Origin: Noviherbaspirillum sp. Root189
Lineage (GTDB): Bacteria; Pseudomonadota; Gammaproteobacteria; Burkholderiales; Burkholderiaceae_D
Direction: 5' to 3'
DNA: 64,000 nt
Assembly: GCF_001428545.1 (NCBI RefSeq)
Contig: NZ_LMHZ01000089.1
Span: forward strand, 1 to 64,000
The first letter of the stretch is position 1, and each line of letters opens with the position of its first letter. Both the position numbers and the translations under genes were made by a program. The notes below the pieces were generated by a model. It was not told where the DNA came from. It worked only from the letters and a program-made list of their open reading frames with translations, and made no database searches. Below are positions 26,619 to 35,546 of this stretch, one piece after another.

Positions 26619-27050
26619 TCAGGTCACGCTGATCTGTATCTTCTTCGGCTGAGCATGCGCTGCTTTGGGGATGCGCAGCTTCAACACTCCGTGGTTGAAT
26701 TCCGCCGCCGCGTTTTCCGCGTCAAGTTCTTTCGAGAGAGTAAATGACCTGCGGTAGCGCGGTACCTTGATTTCGGCGTGGCTCGACTGCATGTCCTGCG
26801 GTGCATCGATCGCAACCTCACCTTCGATGATCAGGCTATCGGTGTCGAGCTGGAGATTCAGCTTGTCTTTTGGCACACCGGGCAGATCGGCAAATAGCGT
26901 GATCCCTGAAGCATCCTCTATCACATCGACGGGTGGAGTCAGGGCCGCTTCCTGCCGCGTCGCAACGCGCGCGCCATTATTGGCATTGCGAGTGTTGACG
27001 GCGTTGGTGTGCTCGCCGTTGCCTGTCGTAACATTGGTATTTTCAGTCAT
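26619..27050 (-). CDS. Hsp20/alpha-crystallin family small heat-shock protein
   Basis: A 143-residue ATP-independent chaperone that holds unfolding proteins. The alpha-crystallin domain spans ~40-130: DASGITLFADLPGVPKDKL, then FTLSKELDAENAAAEFNHGVLKLRIPK, containing the G-V-L box. GGAGG 6 bases before the ATG fixes the start. It is second in a pair with the Hsp20 at 27066 (15 bp apart), and the two are probably co-transcribed from a sigma-32-like promoter. The N-terminus is Asn/Thr-rich and polar. Confidence 0.92.
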   Translation of the reverse strand: MTENTNVTTGNGEHTNAVNTRNANNGARVATRQEAALTPPVDVIEDASGITLFADLPGVPKDKLNLQLDTDSLIIEGEVAIDAPQDMQSSHAEIKVPRYRRSFTLSKELDAENAAAEFNHGVLKLRIPKAAHAQPKKIQISVT

Positions 27051-27065
27051 GATCGTCCTCCATGT

Positions 27066-27506
27066 TCAATGTACCGAGATGCGGCGAGGCTGTGCTGCTT
27101 CGCGCCGCTTCACCCTGATGCGCAAGACACCGTCGACATAACGAGCAGATACGTCATCGGGGTCGATATCGTCAGGCAAGCTTACAACTCGCTTGAACCG
27201 GCCGGCGAAACGCTCGTTGATATGCACGGTTGCTTTCTGCTCCTCACTCGATAAGGTATCCGTACGCTCACCGGCGACTGTCAGCACGCCGCGTTCGAGA
27301 TTGACTTCAATTGAAGCCGGATCCAGGCCGGGCATGAAAGCAAGCATTTCTACCGACTGTGGTGTGGTGCCGATATTCAATGCGGGAAATCCACCCCTGC
27401 CAATGCCGCGTATGCTGGGTTCAATATCAAAAATCTGCTGCACTTCCCGTTGCAGGCGATCCATCTCAGAGAAAATATCGCGTGGGAACGTTGATCTGTA
27501 GAGCAT
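27066..27506 (-). CDS. Hsp20/alpha-crystallin family small heat-shock protein
   Basis: A 146-residue small heat-shock protein starting MLYRSTFPRDIFSEMDRLQ. The start at 27506 is chosen because GGAGG lies 5 bases upstream. The alpha-crystallin domain (~45-140) has MLAFMPGLDPASIEV, then RFKRVVSLPDDIDPDDVSARYVDGVLRIRV. The two Hsp20 proteins differ in sequence, so they are older paralogues and may form mixed oligomers. First gene of the pair; a sigma-32-like promoter lies ~75-100 bp upstream. Confidence 0.92.
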   Translation of the reverse strand: MLYRSTFPRDIFSEMDRLQREVQQIFDIEPSIRGIGRGGFPALNIGTTPQSVEMLAFMPGLDPASIEVNLERGVLTVAGERTDTLSSEEQKATVHINERFAGRFKRVVSLPDDIDPDDVSARYVDGVLRIRVKRREAAQPRRISVH

Positions 27507-27578
27507 GCTGTCCTCCATACGGTTAATGACTTTGGGTCAGACAAAAGCCCGTTACTGGCATGGGCTTATATGCCTACT

Positions 27579-27607
27579 TTATGGTGTTCACATAAAAATT
27601 TTTCAAG
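27579..27607 (-). promoter_or_regulatory. sigma-32-like heat-shock promoter
   Basis: On the minus strand CTTGAAA (27607-27601) is followed after 14 bases by CACCATAA (27586-27579). This is close to the RpoH consensus CTTGAAA-N13-17-CCCCATTT, and it sits 73 bp before the first Hsp20 start codon. Confidence 0.6.
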
Positions 27608-27680
27608 CCCTTTGCATTTTAAAAATTCATGTTTCAGAGCAGAAGGAAACTGGAAAGTGTATCGAACGGTGCAGGTTTTT

Positions 27681-28382
27681 TCAGAGGAAACCCTGCGATG
27701 CGGAAGATGCTGCAGAAGGACGCAAGCGCTTACCAAGAATAATGGCGAGGCCTATGCACCAGGCCAGCGAAGCTGTCCAGCCGGCGAGTACATCCGAGGG
27801 GAAATGCACGCCGAGATAGACGCGTGAAAGACCGACCAGCGCAACGAAAGCAGCACCAAGCACGAGTGTTGCCCCTGCGCCGCGCCTGTGCCACACAATC
27901 ACCATCAGGGCGGCTACAAAAGCCATCGACTGCATCGCATGGCCGCTTGGAAAGCTATAGGAGGTTTCCGGTGCGATGGATATCCAGAGGTCCGGCCGAG
28001 TGCGCGCGAACACGTGTTTGGCGCTTATGTTCAGAAGAAGGGCGCCGCCAAAGCCCAGCACCCAGTAGGTCAGACGCGCCCAGTGACTACGGACGATCAG
28101 GTAACCGGCCAGCGCCAGCGCGCAAGGTCCCAGCATGCGAATCGAACCGACCTGTGAAAAGAACAGCATAAGATTATCGAGCATCGGCGTAGCATGGCTT
28201 TTCATGAACAGCAGGATAGGGCGGTCAAATGAAAAGGTTTCCTTCTCAAGTACGTCTTCGGCCAGTTCGCCGAACAGGAAAAGTGGTACCAGGACACCTG
28301 CAAACAGTAAGGCCATCTGTAGCCAGCGGCCGTGCATCAGTCGCTGGAAGGAACGCACTGCTCTGCGAGATTTGTTTTCCAT
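27681..28382 (-). CDS. PAP2-family membrane phosphatase
   Basis: A 233-residue integral membrane lipid-phosphate phosphatase. It has the three PAP2 motifs: KHVFARTRPDL (~124-134), SFPSGHAMQS (~143-152) and SRVYLGVHFPSDVLAGW (~189-205), all with the catalytic residues present. About six helices. Likely substrates are undecaprenyl diphosphate, phosphatidylglycerol phosphate or phosphatidic acid. It lies 29 bp after the diacylglycerol-kinase-like gene on the same strand, which suggests a lipid-phosphate operon. Confidence 0.88.
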   Translation of the reverse strand: MENKSRRAVRSFQRLMHGRWLQMALLFAGVLVPLFLFGELAEDVLEKETFSFDRPILLFMKSHATPMLDNLMLFFSQVGSIRMLGPCALALAGYLIVRSHWARLTYWVLGFGGALLLNISAKHVFARTRPDLWISIAPETSYSFPSGHAMQSMAFVAALMVIVWHRRGAGATLVLGAAFVALVGLSRVYLGVHFPSDVLAGWTASLAWCIGLAIILGKRLRPSAASSASQGFL

Positions 28383-28411
28383 GAAAGCCGTTCCGGATAG
28401 AAGAATAGAAA

Positions 28412-29347
28412 TTATGCGCTCACCGGCTTCAGCAGGAAAAGCGGTTCAGGAGCGACAGCAAAGCGTAGCGGTGCCCGCAGCCAGAAAATTTCGCCATCGG
28501 TGGCGACCTTGGTCCATGCGGAAAGGGAAAACCGCGGCTTGACCGTCAATTCTTTCGTGGCAAAGCTGATGATGCTGTCGGCGTCATCCAGTTTGCCGAA
28601 GGCGCCTCGTAGTAAAAGACCGAGCAGCGTCAGTGTGCCGACTGGCCGCAGTGTGACCACTGCAAGCTGGCCTTCTTCGAGCTGTGATGCCAGCGGAATG
28701 CCGACTTGCTCCAGCTGCAAAGCGTTGTTACCGACAAAAACGGTTTTGGTCAAGATATCCCGCGCTTGTCCGTTTTCATCGATGCGTACACGCAAGGTTC
28801 TGTGATTCTTCCACAGGGTGACAAGGGCCGACCATAAGGCGACGAAGCGGCTGCGTCCCAGTTGTTGCTTGTATGCTTCGCGATCCTGCAGCAGCTTTGG
28901 ATATAAACCCATACTCGCATTGACCAGAAAGATGCGGTTATTGAGGAGGCCCACCTGAACCGGACAGACCCTCGCCGTCAGCAAGGCGCGGGTCGCATCG
29001 GCAAGGTCCTCCGGTATGCCATGCGTCCTGCCGAAATAATTGAATGTACCTTGTGGCAAGACACCGAAGGCGCAGCCACTTCCCAGCACGGCCTGGGCGA
29101 CCGTATTGATACTGCCGTCGCCACCGGCAATGACGACTACGCCGGAACGCGCGCGGGCGCGTTCAACCGTGCGATGGGCAGTTGCATGCAAGGCCTTCGC
29201 GTCATCGACCACCTCCAGGGTGTAATCGCGACCTGCAGCTTCCAGTACGCTGCGGATGATGGTGCATTTGGTCTCGGCATTCGTCCTGCCCGAACGGGCA
29301 TTCACGATGATATAAAAGCAGGAGTTATTACCTGGTGCTGAGGTCAT
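28412..29347 (-). CDS. diacylglycerol kinase catalytic-domain (lipid kinase) protein
   Basis: A 311-residue soluble lipid kinase of the DAGK_cat/YegS type. The ATP site is GGDGSINTV (in VVIAGGDGSINTVAQAVL), followed by LPQGTFNYFGRTHGIPEDL, the G-T-x-N-D-x-A-R region of the family. The start at 29347 (MTSAPGNNS) gives the usual length just before the first strand (FYIIVNARSG); an in-frame ATG at 29485 would add 46 residues. Upstream of the PAP2 gene: kinase and phosphatase acting on related lipids. Confidence 0.85.
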   Translation of the reverse strand: MTSAPGNNSCFYIIVNARSGRTNAETKCTIIRSVLEAAGRDYTLEVVDDAKALHATAHRTVERARARSGVVVIAGGDGSINTVAQAVLGSGCAFGVLPQGTFNYFGRTHGIPEDLADATRALLTARVCPVQVGLLNNRIFLVNASMGLYPKLLQDREAYKQQLGRSRFVALWSALVTLWKNHRTLRVRIDENGQARDILTKTVFVGNNALQLEQVGIPLASQLEEGQLAVVTLRPVGTLTLLGLLLRGAFGKLDDADSIISFATKELTVKPRFSLSAWTKVATDGEIFWLRAPLRFAVAPEPLFLLKPVSA

Positions 29348-29520
29348 GCGTTTGGAATGTCTTTGCGTCTCCCGGCGGCATCCTTTTTCATTCAGTACGG
29401 TAAAACGGGAGTACGCAGGGTAGACCATGTAGTCCGTATTAAGCCTGCGCCATGTTCTCAGCATATTGCGGTCGGTCAAGTCCATCCCAAAGTTAAGGGG
29501 AACATCAGGAAAGGACGGAT

Positions 29521-30399
29521 TTATCGCGGTTTGCCGAATACCTGCGTCCAGTAAATACCGGCATCGCTGGTTTGACTGGTGGCAAACGCCGCACCCATCT
29601 CCGAAAAATCCGGGTTCATGATATTGGCACAGTGGCCGGGACTAGCCAGCCAGCCCTTCATTGCCTCTTGTGGTGAGCCTTGACCGGCAGCGATGTTTTC
29701 TCCAATGCGTTGCCAGCGATAGCCCGCTCGCCGCGCACGCCCGGCGGCGGTGCCACCGTCTTTATCCTGGTGCTGGAAGTAATTTTGTTTCGCCATTTCG
29801 CTGCTATGCATCAAAGCCGCCTTCGCCAGCGTGTCATTCCAGATAAGCGGGCGTGCGGCAGGATATCGCTTGTCGCCGCAAACACGCGGTTTTGATCTCA
29901 CCACATTTACCATGTCGAGAACTTTCCTTCCAGCCTGCGCACTGTTACCTAGTGTCTCCGACAGCAAAGGTCGTGCAAGGATAATGCGCCATGTACCAGC
30001 CTCGTGAGATACGCCGATCAACGTGTATTCGGGTCTTACCAGTGCTTCACAATATTTATTCTTGATGGCGTTCATTGCTGCAGCAGCGTTTTGCGGACCG
30101 GACACCATAATGGCTTCGGCACGCGCCATTCTGATGCCAGCCTGTTTCAACGCCTGATCAAGTTGATTGCCTTCCGAAAACTTGAGTCGTGCGAGAGAGG
30201 GAAGTGAGGCCAAAGCACCGGCGCGCAGGGACGGTCGCCCTTCACATGTTGGAGACGAAGCGCGATACCGATTGATCAAGTCCTCCAGCTTCCTGGCTTC
30301 CTGCGCGTTGGCGGGGGCACTCGATGTGCCAAGAGCGGCAAGTAGCAGCAATGCCAACGAAGGAGCATGTGGCAGGATGACGCCGGTGCTGATTTTCAT
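29521..30399 (-). CDS. secreted CAP/SCP-domain protein (YkwD-like)
   Basis: A 292-residue exported protein: signal peptide residues ~1-33 (ending APANAQ). The C-terminal CAP domain (~165-290) has SEMAKQNYFQHQDKDGG, GENIAAGQGSPQEAMKGWLASPGHCANIMNPDFSEMG and IYWTQVFG, with the conserved His/Glu cavity residues. The N-terminal ~130 residues are extra to the usual bacterial YkwD. Such proteins bind lipids or metals; the role in bacteria is not settled. Confidence 0.87.
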   Translation of the reverse strand: MKISTGVILPHAPSLALLLLAALGTSSAPANAQEARKLEDLINRYRASSPTCEGRPSLRAGALASLPSLARLKFSEGNQLDQALKQAGIRMARAEAIMVSGPQNAAAAMNAIKNKYCEALVRPEYTLIGVSHEAGTWRIILARPLLSETLGNSAQAGRKVLDMVNVVRSKPRVCGDKRYPAARPLIWNDTLAKAALMHSSEMAKQNYFQHQDKDGGTAAGRARRAGYRWQRIGENIAAGQGSPQEAMKGWLASPGHCANIMNPDFSEMGAAFATSQTSDAGIYWTQVFGKPR

Positions 30400-30444
30400 C
30401 TTCCCATCTTCCTCTGTTCGTTGTTGTGACAGCCGTACAAGGTT

Positions 30445-31356
30445 TTATGTTTCCTTCAGCAATTCGGCGCCGATCTTCGAGCGGCGCTTTTTCAGCAACG
30501 TGAGGAAGGTTTCCGAAGCGACCGGCAGCGGACGGTCGCGCAGGCGGACCACGTAAATGGTTCGGACAATCTCTGGATCCTTCAGGGGGCGCACCACAAG
30601 ATGCGGGAGTGAAAACTGGAATAGTGCAAGGTAAGGGATGATGCTGATCCCGACATTATTCGCTACCAGGGAAGCGACCGAGGCCAGGTGTGCAACTTCC
30701 ATGATGCCGTTGACTCTTGCCGGATGCAGAGCAGCGTCCAGCAATTGTCGCACGCTGCTGTTGTGCGTCAGATGAATGAAGGGGTGCTGCTGCAGGTCTG
30801 AAGCCGACACCACCTTTTTGCTGGCAAGCGGATGGCTGTCATGCATCACGACATAGAAGGTATCGGTGCATAGTGGCTCGGCTTCCAGGCCCGCCATTTC
30901 GACGCCGGCCGCGCACAATGCAAAGTCAGCACGGCCTCGCCGTACCAGGTCGAGACACTCGTCGGATAGCGTATCTGTGAGTTCCGTCGTCACCCCGGGA
31001 TAGAGCTCACGGAATTCCTTGAGGACGACAGGTAACCATCCGGCAGCGAGCGAGGGAAGTGCGGCAACGGCGACCCGGCCTTTACGCTTGTCGACCAGAT
31101 CCTTCAACTCGCTGTGTACCAGTGTCAGCTCGATCAGGAGACGCTTGGCCGATTCCGCGAAGACCGCACCCTCCGCCGTCAATTCGACACGCCGCGTACT
31201 TCGCGCAAACAGTTTGACGCCCAGTTCTGCTTCCAGCCCCTGTATCAACGCGCTGAATGCGGATTGGGACAGAAAGCATTGTTCGGCGGCACGCGTAAAG
31301 TTCTTCTGTTCCACCAAAGCGATGAAGGCGCGCAGGTCACGTGCCGAAATATTCAT
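30445..31356 (-). CDS. LysR-type transcriptional regulator of the AtuA/Bug operon
   Basis: A 303-residue LysR regulator: winged HTH at residues ~1-60 (ARDLRAFIALVEQKNFTRAAEQC), then an effector-binding domain of two lobes. It is divergent from the AtuA/AtuA-like/Bug operon (134 bp between start codons), so it very likely senses that pathway's substrate. Two related sites lie in the shared promoter region. Full family length, no truncation. Confidence 0.9.
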   Translation of the reverse strand: MNISARDLRAFIALVEQKNFTRAAEQCFLSQSAFSALIQGLEAELGVKLFARSTRRVELTAEGAVFAESAKRLLIELTLVHSELKDLVDKRKGRVAVAALPSLAAGWLPVVLKEFRELYPGVTTELTDTLSDECLDLVRRGRADFALCAAGVEMAGLEAEPLCTDTFYVVMHDSHPLASKKVVSASDLQQHPFIHLTHNSSVRQLLDAALHPARVNGIMEVAHLASVASLVANNVGISIIPYLALFQFSLPHLVVRPLKDPEIVRTIYVVRLRDRPLPVASETFLTLLKKRRSKIGAELLKET

Positions 31357-31389
31357 GATTAGCCTTCCACATCATTACTTTCATGAAGT

Positions 31390-31456
31390 TTATCCTGAAT
31401 GTCAGATAAATTAACTCAAATTATCCGTAAATCAGATGAAATCGCCTCCCTATAAT
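31390..31456 (+). promoter_or_regulatory. LysR operator pair and promoter of the AtuA operon
   Basis: Two similar sites 31 bp apart: TTATCC-N6-TCAGATAA (31390-31409, which is also a TTATC...GATAA dyad) and TTATCC-N5-TCAGATGAA (31421-31440). A perfect TATAAT (31451-31456) lies 10 bp after the second site, which thus covers the -35 position as expected for a LysR activator. The RNA start would be ~31463, 28 bp before the ATG. Confidence 0.6.
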
Positions 31457-31490
31457 TGCTATATCAGAAACGACATCGTGTGCACGTCTT

Positions 31491-32840
31491 ATGGATAATC
31501 TGCTGATTGGATCCGCCGCGGGATTTTCGGGGGATCGTACCGACGCCGCGCAAGCCGTTGTCGACACGTTGATCAGGCGCTCCCAACCTGCTGCGCTGAT
31601 TTTCGAAACACTTGCTGAAAGAACACTTGCTCTCGCGCAGCTTGCACGACGTGACAACCCGGCAGCGGGCTATGAGCCGCTGCTTGCCGAACTGCTGACA
31701 CCGGTGCTGGCGAAATGCCTGGCGCACAAGATCGCTATCATCAGCAACTTCGGCGCTGCCAACCCGGTGGGCGCCGCGCGGAGAATTCAGCAGATTGCCG
31801 CAGAACAGGGGCTTCCCAAGCCACGGATTGCCGTCGTAACGGGCGACGAAATTGCCGATGAAAAGGGGAAGGAACTCCTACGTAGGCAGTTAGGCGACCA
31901 CTTCGATCAGCATCGCTTTGTCTGCGCCAACGCCTACATCGGTGCCACTGCCATTGCGGACGCGCTGCGTGCAGGCGCCGACATTGTGGTCTGTGGCCGC
32001 GTTGCGGACCCATCGCTGACGCTTGGGCCGGCGCTGGCCCACTTTAACTGGGCGCTTGACGACTGGAACCGTCTGGCGCGGGGGACGATGGCGGGGCATC
32101 TGCTTGAATGCGGTGCCCAGGTGACCGGCGGATATTTCGCCGACCCCGGTTTCAAGGATGTGCCCGATATCGCGCATGTCGGCTATCCGATTGTGGAAAT
32201 CGATGGCGACGGTAACATCGAGGTCAGCAAGTCGGAACCTACAGGCGGCATTGTCGATACGCGCACAGTCAAGGAACAATTACTTTACGAATTGCACGAC
32301 CCTGCCGCATACCTGACGCCCGATGTCGTTGCCGATATATCGAATGCGGAAGTGCATCAGGCTGGCGAGAACCGCGTGCGTGTCACTGGTATCGCAGGCC
32401 ATGCGCGACCGGAGCACCTCAAGGCGAATATCTTTTACGAAGGCGGATGGCTGGCTGAAGGCGAGATCTCCTATGCGGGGCCCCGTGCCGGCGCACGGGC
32501 GCGGCTGGCAATGCGGATACTGCGGGAGCGCTTGCCGCAGCTGAAAATACGCTTCGACCTGATCGGCGTTCTCAGTGTGTTTGGCGACGACGATGGCACG
32601 CTGCTGCGGGAAACGCCGAGCTCCGACGTTGCGGACGCCGAAGACGTCAGGTTGCGTGCGGCCTGCGCGCATGACGACAAGGCAATTGCCACAAGCCTGC
32701 TGCGCGAGGTCAGTGCCCTGTATACCTGCGGCCCGGCGGGTGGAGGCGGAATACGCACAGCCTTGCGCGCACGCCTGAACGCGACATCTTGCCTGGTGCC
32801 GCGCGAAGTGATCGCGGAAACCTACCATTTCGTGGACTAG
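31491..32840 (+). CDS. AtuA-family protein (DUF1446, acyclic terpene utilisation)
   Basis: A 449-residue cytoplasmic protein of the AtuA/DUF1446 family. Hallmarks: the N-terminal GSAAGFSGDR (residues ~7-16), LIFETLAERTLALAQLARRD (~37-56), IISNFGAANPVGAAR, and VVCGRVADPSLTLGPALAHF. AtuA is needed for citronellol/geraniol degradation in Pseudomonas, but many Burkholderiales carry this family beside Bug receptors with no terpene genes, so the true substrate is open. First gene of a three-gene operon with the AtuA-like domain gene (11-bp gap) and a receptor. Confidence 0.88.
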   Translation: MDNLLIGSAAGFSGDRTDAAQAVVDTLIRRSQPAALIFETLAERTLALAQLARRDNPAAGYEPLLAELLTPVLAKCLAHKIAIISNFGAANPVGAARRIQQIAAEQGLPKPRIAVVTGDEIADEKGKELLRRQLGDHFDQHRFVCANAYIGATAIADALRAGADIVVCGRVADPSLTLGPALAHFNWALDDWNRLARGTMAGHLLECGAQVTGGYFADPGFKDVPDIAHVGYPIVEIDGDGNIEVSKSEPTGGIVDTRTVKEQLLYELHDPAAYLTPDVVADISNAEVHQAGENRVRVTGIAGHARPEHLKANIFYEGGWLAEGEISYAGPRAGARARLAMRILRERLPQLKIRFDLIGVLSVFGDDDGTLLRETPSSDVADAEDVRLRAACAHDDKAIATSLLREVSALYTCGPAGGGGIRTALRARLNATSCLVPREVIAETYHFVD

Positions 32841-32851
32841 CGGAGATCCCC

Positions 32852-33232
32852 ATGACCATACCTGTTCAGACTCCGCTTTATACGCTGGCGCATGCACGTA
32901 CCGGTGACAAGGGCGATCGTTCCAATATCAGTGTCATCGCCTACCACGAGCAACTGTTTCCGCTGCTTGCGGATCAGCTGACGGAAGAACTGGTCGCCCA
33001 GTTGTTCGCGAGTCGCCGGCCACGCGCAGTACATCGCTACCTGCTGCCCAGATTAGGTGCAATGAACTTCGTCCTTGATGGCGTGCTGGACGGCGGCGTC
33101 AATGACTCGCTCAACCTCGACTCGCATGGAAAATCGCTTGCCTTCCTTCTGCTGCAGGCAGTTATCGATGTGCCCGAGCAATGGCAGGATTTGATTCTCC
33201 GTCCCGCCAACACCGCAACTACAACCGTATAA
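32852..33232 (+). CDS. AtuA-like ferredoxin-fold protein
   Basis: A 126-residue protein starting MTIPVQTPLYTLAHARTGDK. The LAHARTGDKGDRSNISVI motif (~12-29) and GALNF-like stretch (LGAMNFVLDGVLDGGVNDSL) define the small domain that is elsewhere fused to the C-terminus of AtuA-family proteins. GGAGA 6 bases before the ATG at 32852 chooses this start. It almost certainly works with the preceding AtuA-family protein. Confidence 0.85.
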   Translation: MTIPVQTPLYTLAHARTGDKGDRSNISVIAYHEQLFPLLADQLTEELVAQLFASRRPRAVHRYLLPRLGAMNFVLDGVLDGGVNDSLNLDSHGKSLAFLLLQAVIDVPEQWQDLILRPANTATTTV

Positions 33233-33275
33233 ATCGACGACGTAAATACCAATCCATTTCAAAAGGAGACACCGC

Positions 33276-34241
33276 ATGAAACTGCTCACCCTACCAACCA
33301 TCGTCTTGTCCGCCGTCTGCCTGATGGTATCGACGGGCGCGGCCGCCGAGTATCCTGAAAAACCGATCCGCTTTGTCGTGCCGTTCGCCTCGGGCACCGC
33401 AACCGACCAGATTGCACGCGCCATGGGGCAGGCGATTACTGCCGAAACCAAGCAGCAGGTCATCGTCGACAACAAGCCGGGCGCCAACGGATTTATCGGC
33501 GCAAGTGAAGCTGCCAAAGCGGCTCCCGATGGCTATACGGTCTTTATCACCACCAACACCACCCACGCTGCAGCAGAACATCTGTATAAAAAGCTGCCCT
33601 ATGATCCGGTCAAGGATTTTGCGCCCATCACCGGGCTCGGCAAGGGTGGCCAGATCATGGTCGTCAACAGTCAGTCGCCTATCATGAACGTCAAGGAGTT
33701 CATCGCGGCGGCAAAGAAGAATCCCGGAAAACTCAGTTTCGGCAGCGGCAGTTCCTCCAGCCGCATTGCCGGCGAAATGTTGCAGCAGCTGGCTGGGATA
33801 CAGATCCTGCACGTGCCTTATAAAAGCAATACTTTCGCAGTCACCGACCTGCTCGGTAGCCAGATCGACATGATGATCACCGACACGGCGACAGGTCTCC
33901 CACATATCAAGAGCGGCAAGCTGCGTGCGCTCGGCGTGTCCACCAAAAAACGCTCGGCTCTCGCACCCGACGTCCCGACCATCGAAGAGGCCGGCGTGCC
34001 GGGGTACGACATGGGATACTGGTTCGCGGCCTATGCGCCGGCAAAGACGCCGCAAGCCATCGTCAACAAGCTCAATGAATTCTTTGCCAAGGCAGCGAAG
34101 AGCCCTACGGCCAATACCTTCTATACCAATGCCGGCGTTGACCCGTTCATTACCACACCGGATGAACTTGCGAAATTCCAGGCATCGGAATCGAAGAAGT
34201 GGGAAGAAATTGTGAAAAAAGCTGGAATCGAAAAGGAATAG
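33276..34241 (+). CDS. Bug-family tripartite tricarboxylate transporter receptor (TctC-like)
   Basis: A 321-residue periplasmic binding protein: signal peptide ~1-24 (GAAAEYPEKPI). The mature part has PIRFVVPFASGTATDQIAR, IVDNKPGANGFIGASEAAKAAPDGYT and VPYKSN, the three Bug landmarks that build the carboxylate pocket. No TctA/TctB membrane genes are adjacent, as is usual for the many orphan Bug proteins of this order. Placed last in the LysR-controlled operon, it probably captures or senses the compound handled by the AtuA pair. Confidence 0.9.
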   Translation: MKLLTLPTIVLSAVCLMVSTGAAAEYPEKPIRFVVPFASGTATDQIARAMGQAITAETKQQVIVDNKPGANGFIGASEAAKAAPDGYTVFITTNTTHAAAEHLYKKLPYDPVKDFAPITGLGKGGQIMVVNSQSPIMNVKEFIAAAKKNPGKLSFGSGSSSSRIAGEMLQQLAGIQILHVPYKSNTFAVTDLLGSQIDMMITDTATGLPHIKSGKLRALGVSTKKRSALAPDVPTIEEAGVPGYDMGYWFAAYAPAKTPQAIVNKLNEFFAKAAKSPTANTFYTNAGVDPFITTPDELAKFQASESKKWEEIVKKAGIEKE

Positions 34242-34272
34242 TAATTCGCGTTAAGGTTTACAGGATGAGGAT

Positions 34273-34298
34273 TGCGGGGCAACGTGAAGTGCCCCGCA
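34273..34298 (+). terminator. hairpin terminator after the Bug receptor gene
   Basis: TGCGGGGCA (34273-34281) pairs perfectly with 34290-34298, loop of 8, 31 bp after the operon's last stop. There is no T-run, so it is a weaker candidate. Confidence 0.5.
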
Positions 34299-34465
34299 GA
34301 CGGCCGGCAAACCGAACCCTGCTTTTTTATCGCCATCATTTTTATACACTGCTACGCCGACTCCAGCGACGTGTCATCAGGGCAGCAACAACTCTGCATG
34401 GCGATCGCACGTGCGGCAAGCGAGGTAGGTCAAGCACACGCAAAAAAGTGTGCTCCGCTTCATCG

Positions 34466-34651
34466 TCATTCGAGCATGAAGGCGGTCGTTATCAATGCAA
34501 TTTTGACGGCGATAAAAACACGTATCCATGCCCGCGTCCGCCTTCCGGTTTCGACCAGCTCTTTTGCGCGACGACGCTTATTAACGCGTGTCAGAATACG
34601 TTTAGCCCGCGAGCCGGCGTCTCGCTGCGGCGAATAGTTAATGTCTGTCAT
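34466..34651 (-). CDS. small basic protein with C-terminal membrane segment (tentative)
   Basis: From ATG 34651 a 61-residue protein (MTDINYSPQRDAGSR...) with a strongly basic middle (RVNKRRRAKELVETGRR) and a hydrophobic end (WIRVFIAVKIALITTAFML). The composition is protein-like and fits a tail-anchored small protein, but the ribosome-binding site is weak and no family is recognised. Confidence 0.35.
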   Translation of the reverse strand: MTDINYSPQRDAGSRAKRILTRVNKRRRAKELVETGRRTRAWIRVFIAVKIALITTAFMLE

Positions 34652-35189
34652 GATCACAGTCCCAACCCTCTCGGGTGAAGCAAAAAAGAAGAATGCGCTG
34701 CAATTGGCTGGTGCCATATGCAGCATTGGGATTCGTGTTACTCGGCGTGAACAGAAGACTGGTTATGACCGGTTCAACCGACCCGCCGAGCCAAAGGAAG
34801 GCAGGCGACGGCCTGCGACGTCAGGTGCCCGGTAGAAGTCATATAAAACGACATCAGGGCAGAGGTAGACTGAATTCTAGAATGCGACAATGCGCGACGC
34901 AGCAATATCCCCTTCAGTGGATATCCAGAAACAGTACTTTTTTCGGTGCGCCGCTTCATTGAAATCTAGTGTCCAATTTGATTAAATAATAGCGCCGATT
35001 CCAGTCGAAGTAAGGAATCGGCATTCTCCGTATGCGACCACGGAGGTCTACACAGATGTACTCGGAAGAACGGAGCGGTAATGCAGAGCAGCCTGCATAT
35101 TTAATGCAGCCAAGGTCTGTCTGAGTTGTTCCCTACGTCACCCAGCGCATTCCATGGCTGCTAACCACGCCACGTTGACAGTGGACGCG
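34652..35189. other. intergenic stretch, no gene seen
   Basis: 538 bp with lower GC than the flanks. I find no frame with a credible ribosome-binding site and no strong terminator. It separates the Bug operon from the stress gene set. Confidence 0.4.
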
Positions 35190-35546
35190 CTATTCCGGAT
35201 CAACTTCCTCGTTAATGACCGGTCTGGTAATTTTACGGACGGCCTGCCGTTGTCGCGCAATGATTCGCGACGCTCTGTACGAAGCGCGCTTTACGGCACT
35301 GTCAATCGCTGCATACATATCCTCCTGGATATCTTTCACCAGCAGTTTGGGTCGTCCGGGAATGACGACTGATACCTGGCACAGCATGTCCCGACCTCCT
35401 TTCGGTCCGTTCAGATCGCGAAGGCGCACGGATACCGTCGCTATTTTGTTTTGAAGCGATACAAACGCGAACTGCAACCGTTTGCTGAGATGGTCGTGCA
35501 GTGAAGGGCTTAAGAAAAACTCGTTCGAAATGAAATGAACCTGCAT
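35190..35546 (-). CDS. HPF/RaiA-family ribosome hibernation factor-like protein
   Basis: A 118-residue protein starting MQVHFISNEFFLSP. GGAGG 5 bases before ATG 35546 fixes the start; the longer frame to 35618 adds an unlikely N-terminus. The beta-alpha-beta-beta-beta-alpha pattern (LHDHLSKRLQFAFVSLQNKI, VSVRLRDLNGP, CQVSVVIPGRPKLLVKDIQEDMYAAIDSAVKRASY) is the HPF/RaiA S30AE domain, which binds the 30S decoding site to inactivate ribosomes under stress. It lacks a long C-terminal dimerisation domain, so it is the short type. In this setting (Rnk, Usp, GNAT) it may belong to a hypoxia/stationary regulon. Confidence 0.82.
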   Translation of the reverse strand: MQVHFISNEFFLSPSLHDHLSKRLQFAFVSLQNKIATVSVRLRDLNGPKGGRDMLCQVSVVIPGRPKLLVKDIQEDMYAAIDSAVKRASYRASRIIARQRQAVRKITRPVINEEVDPE

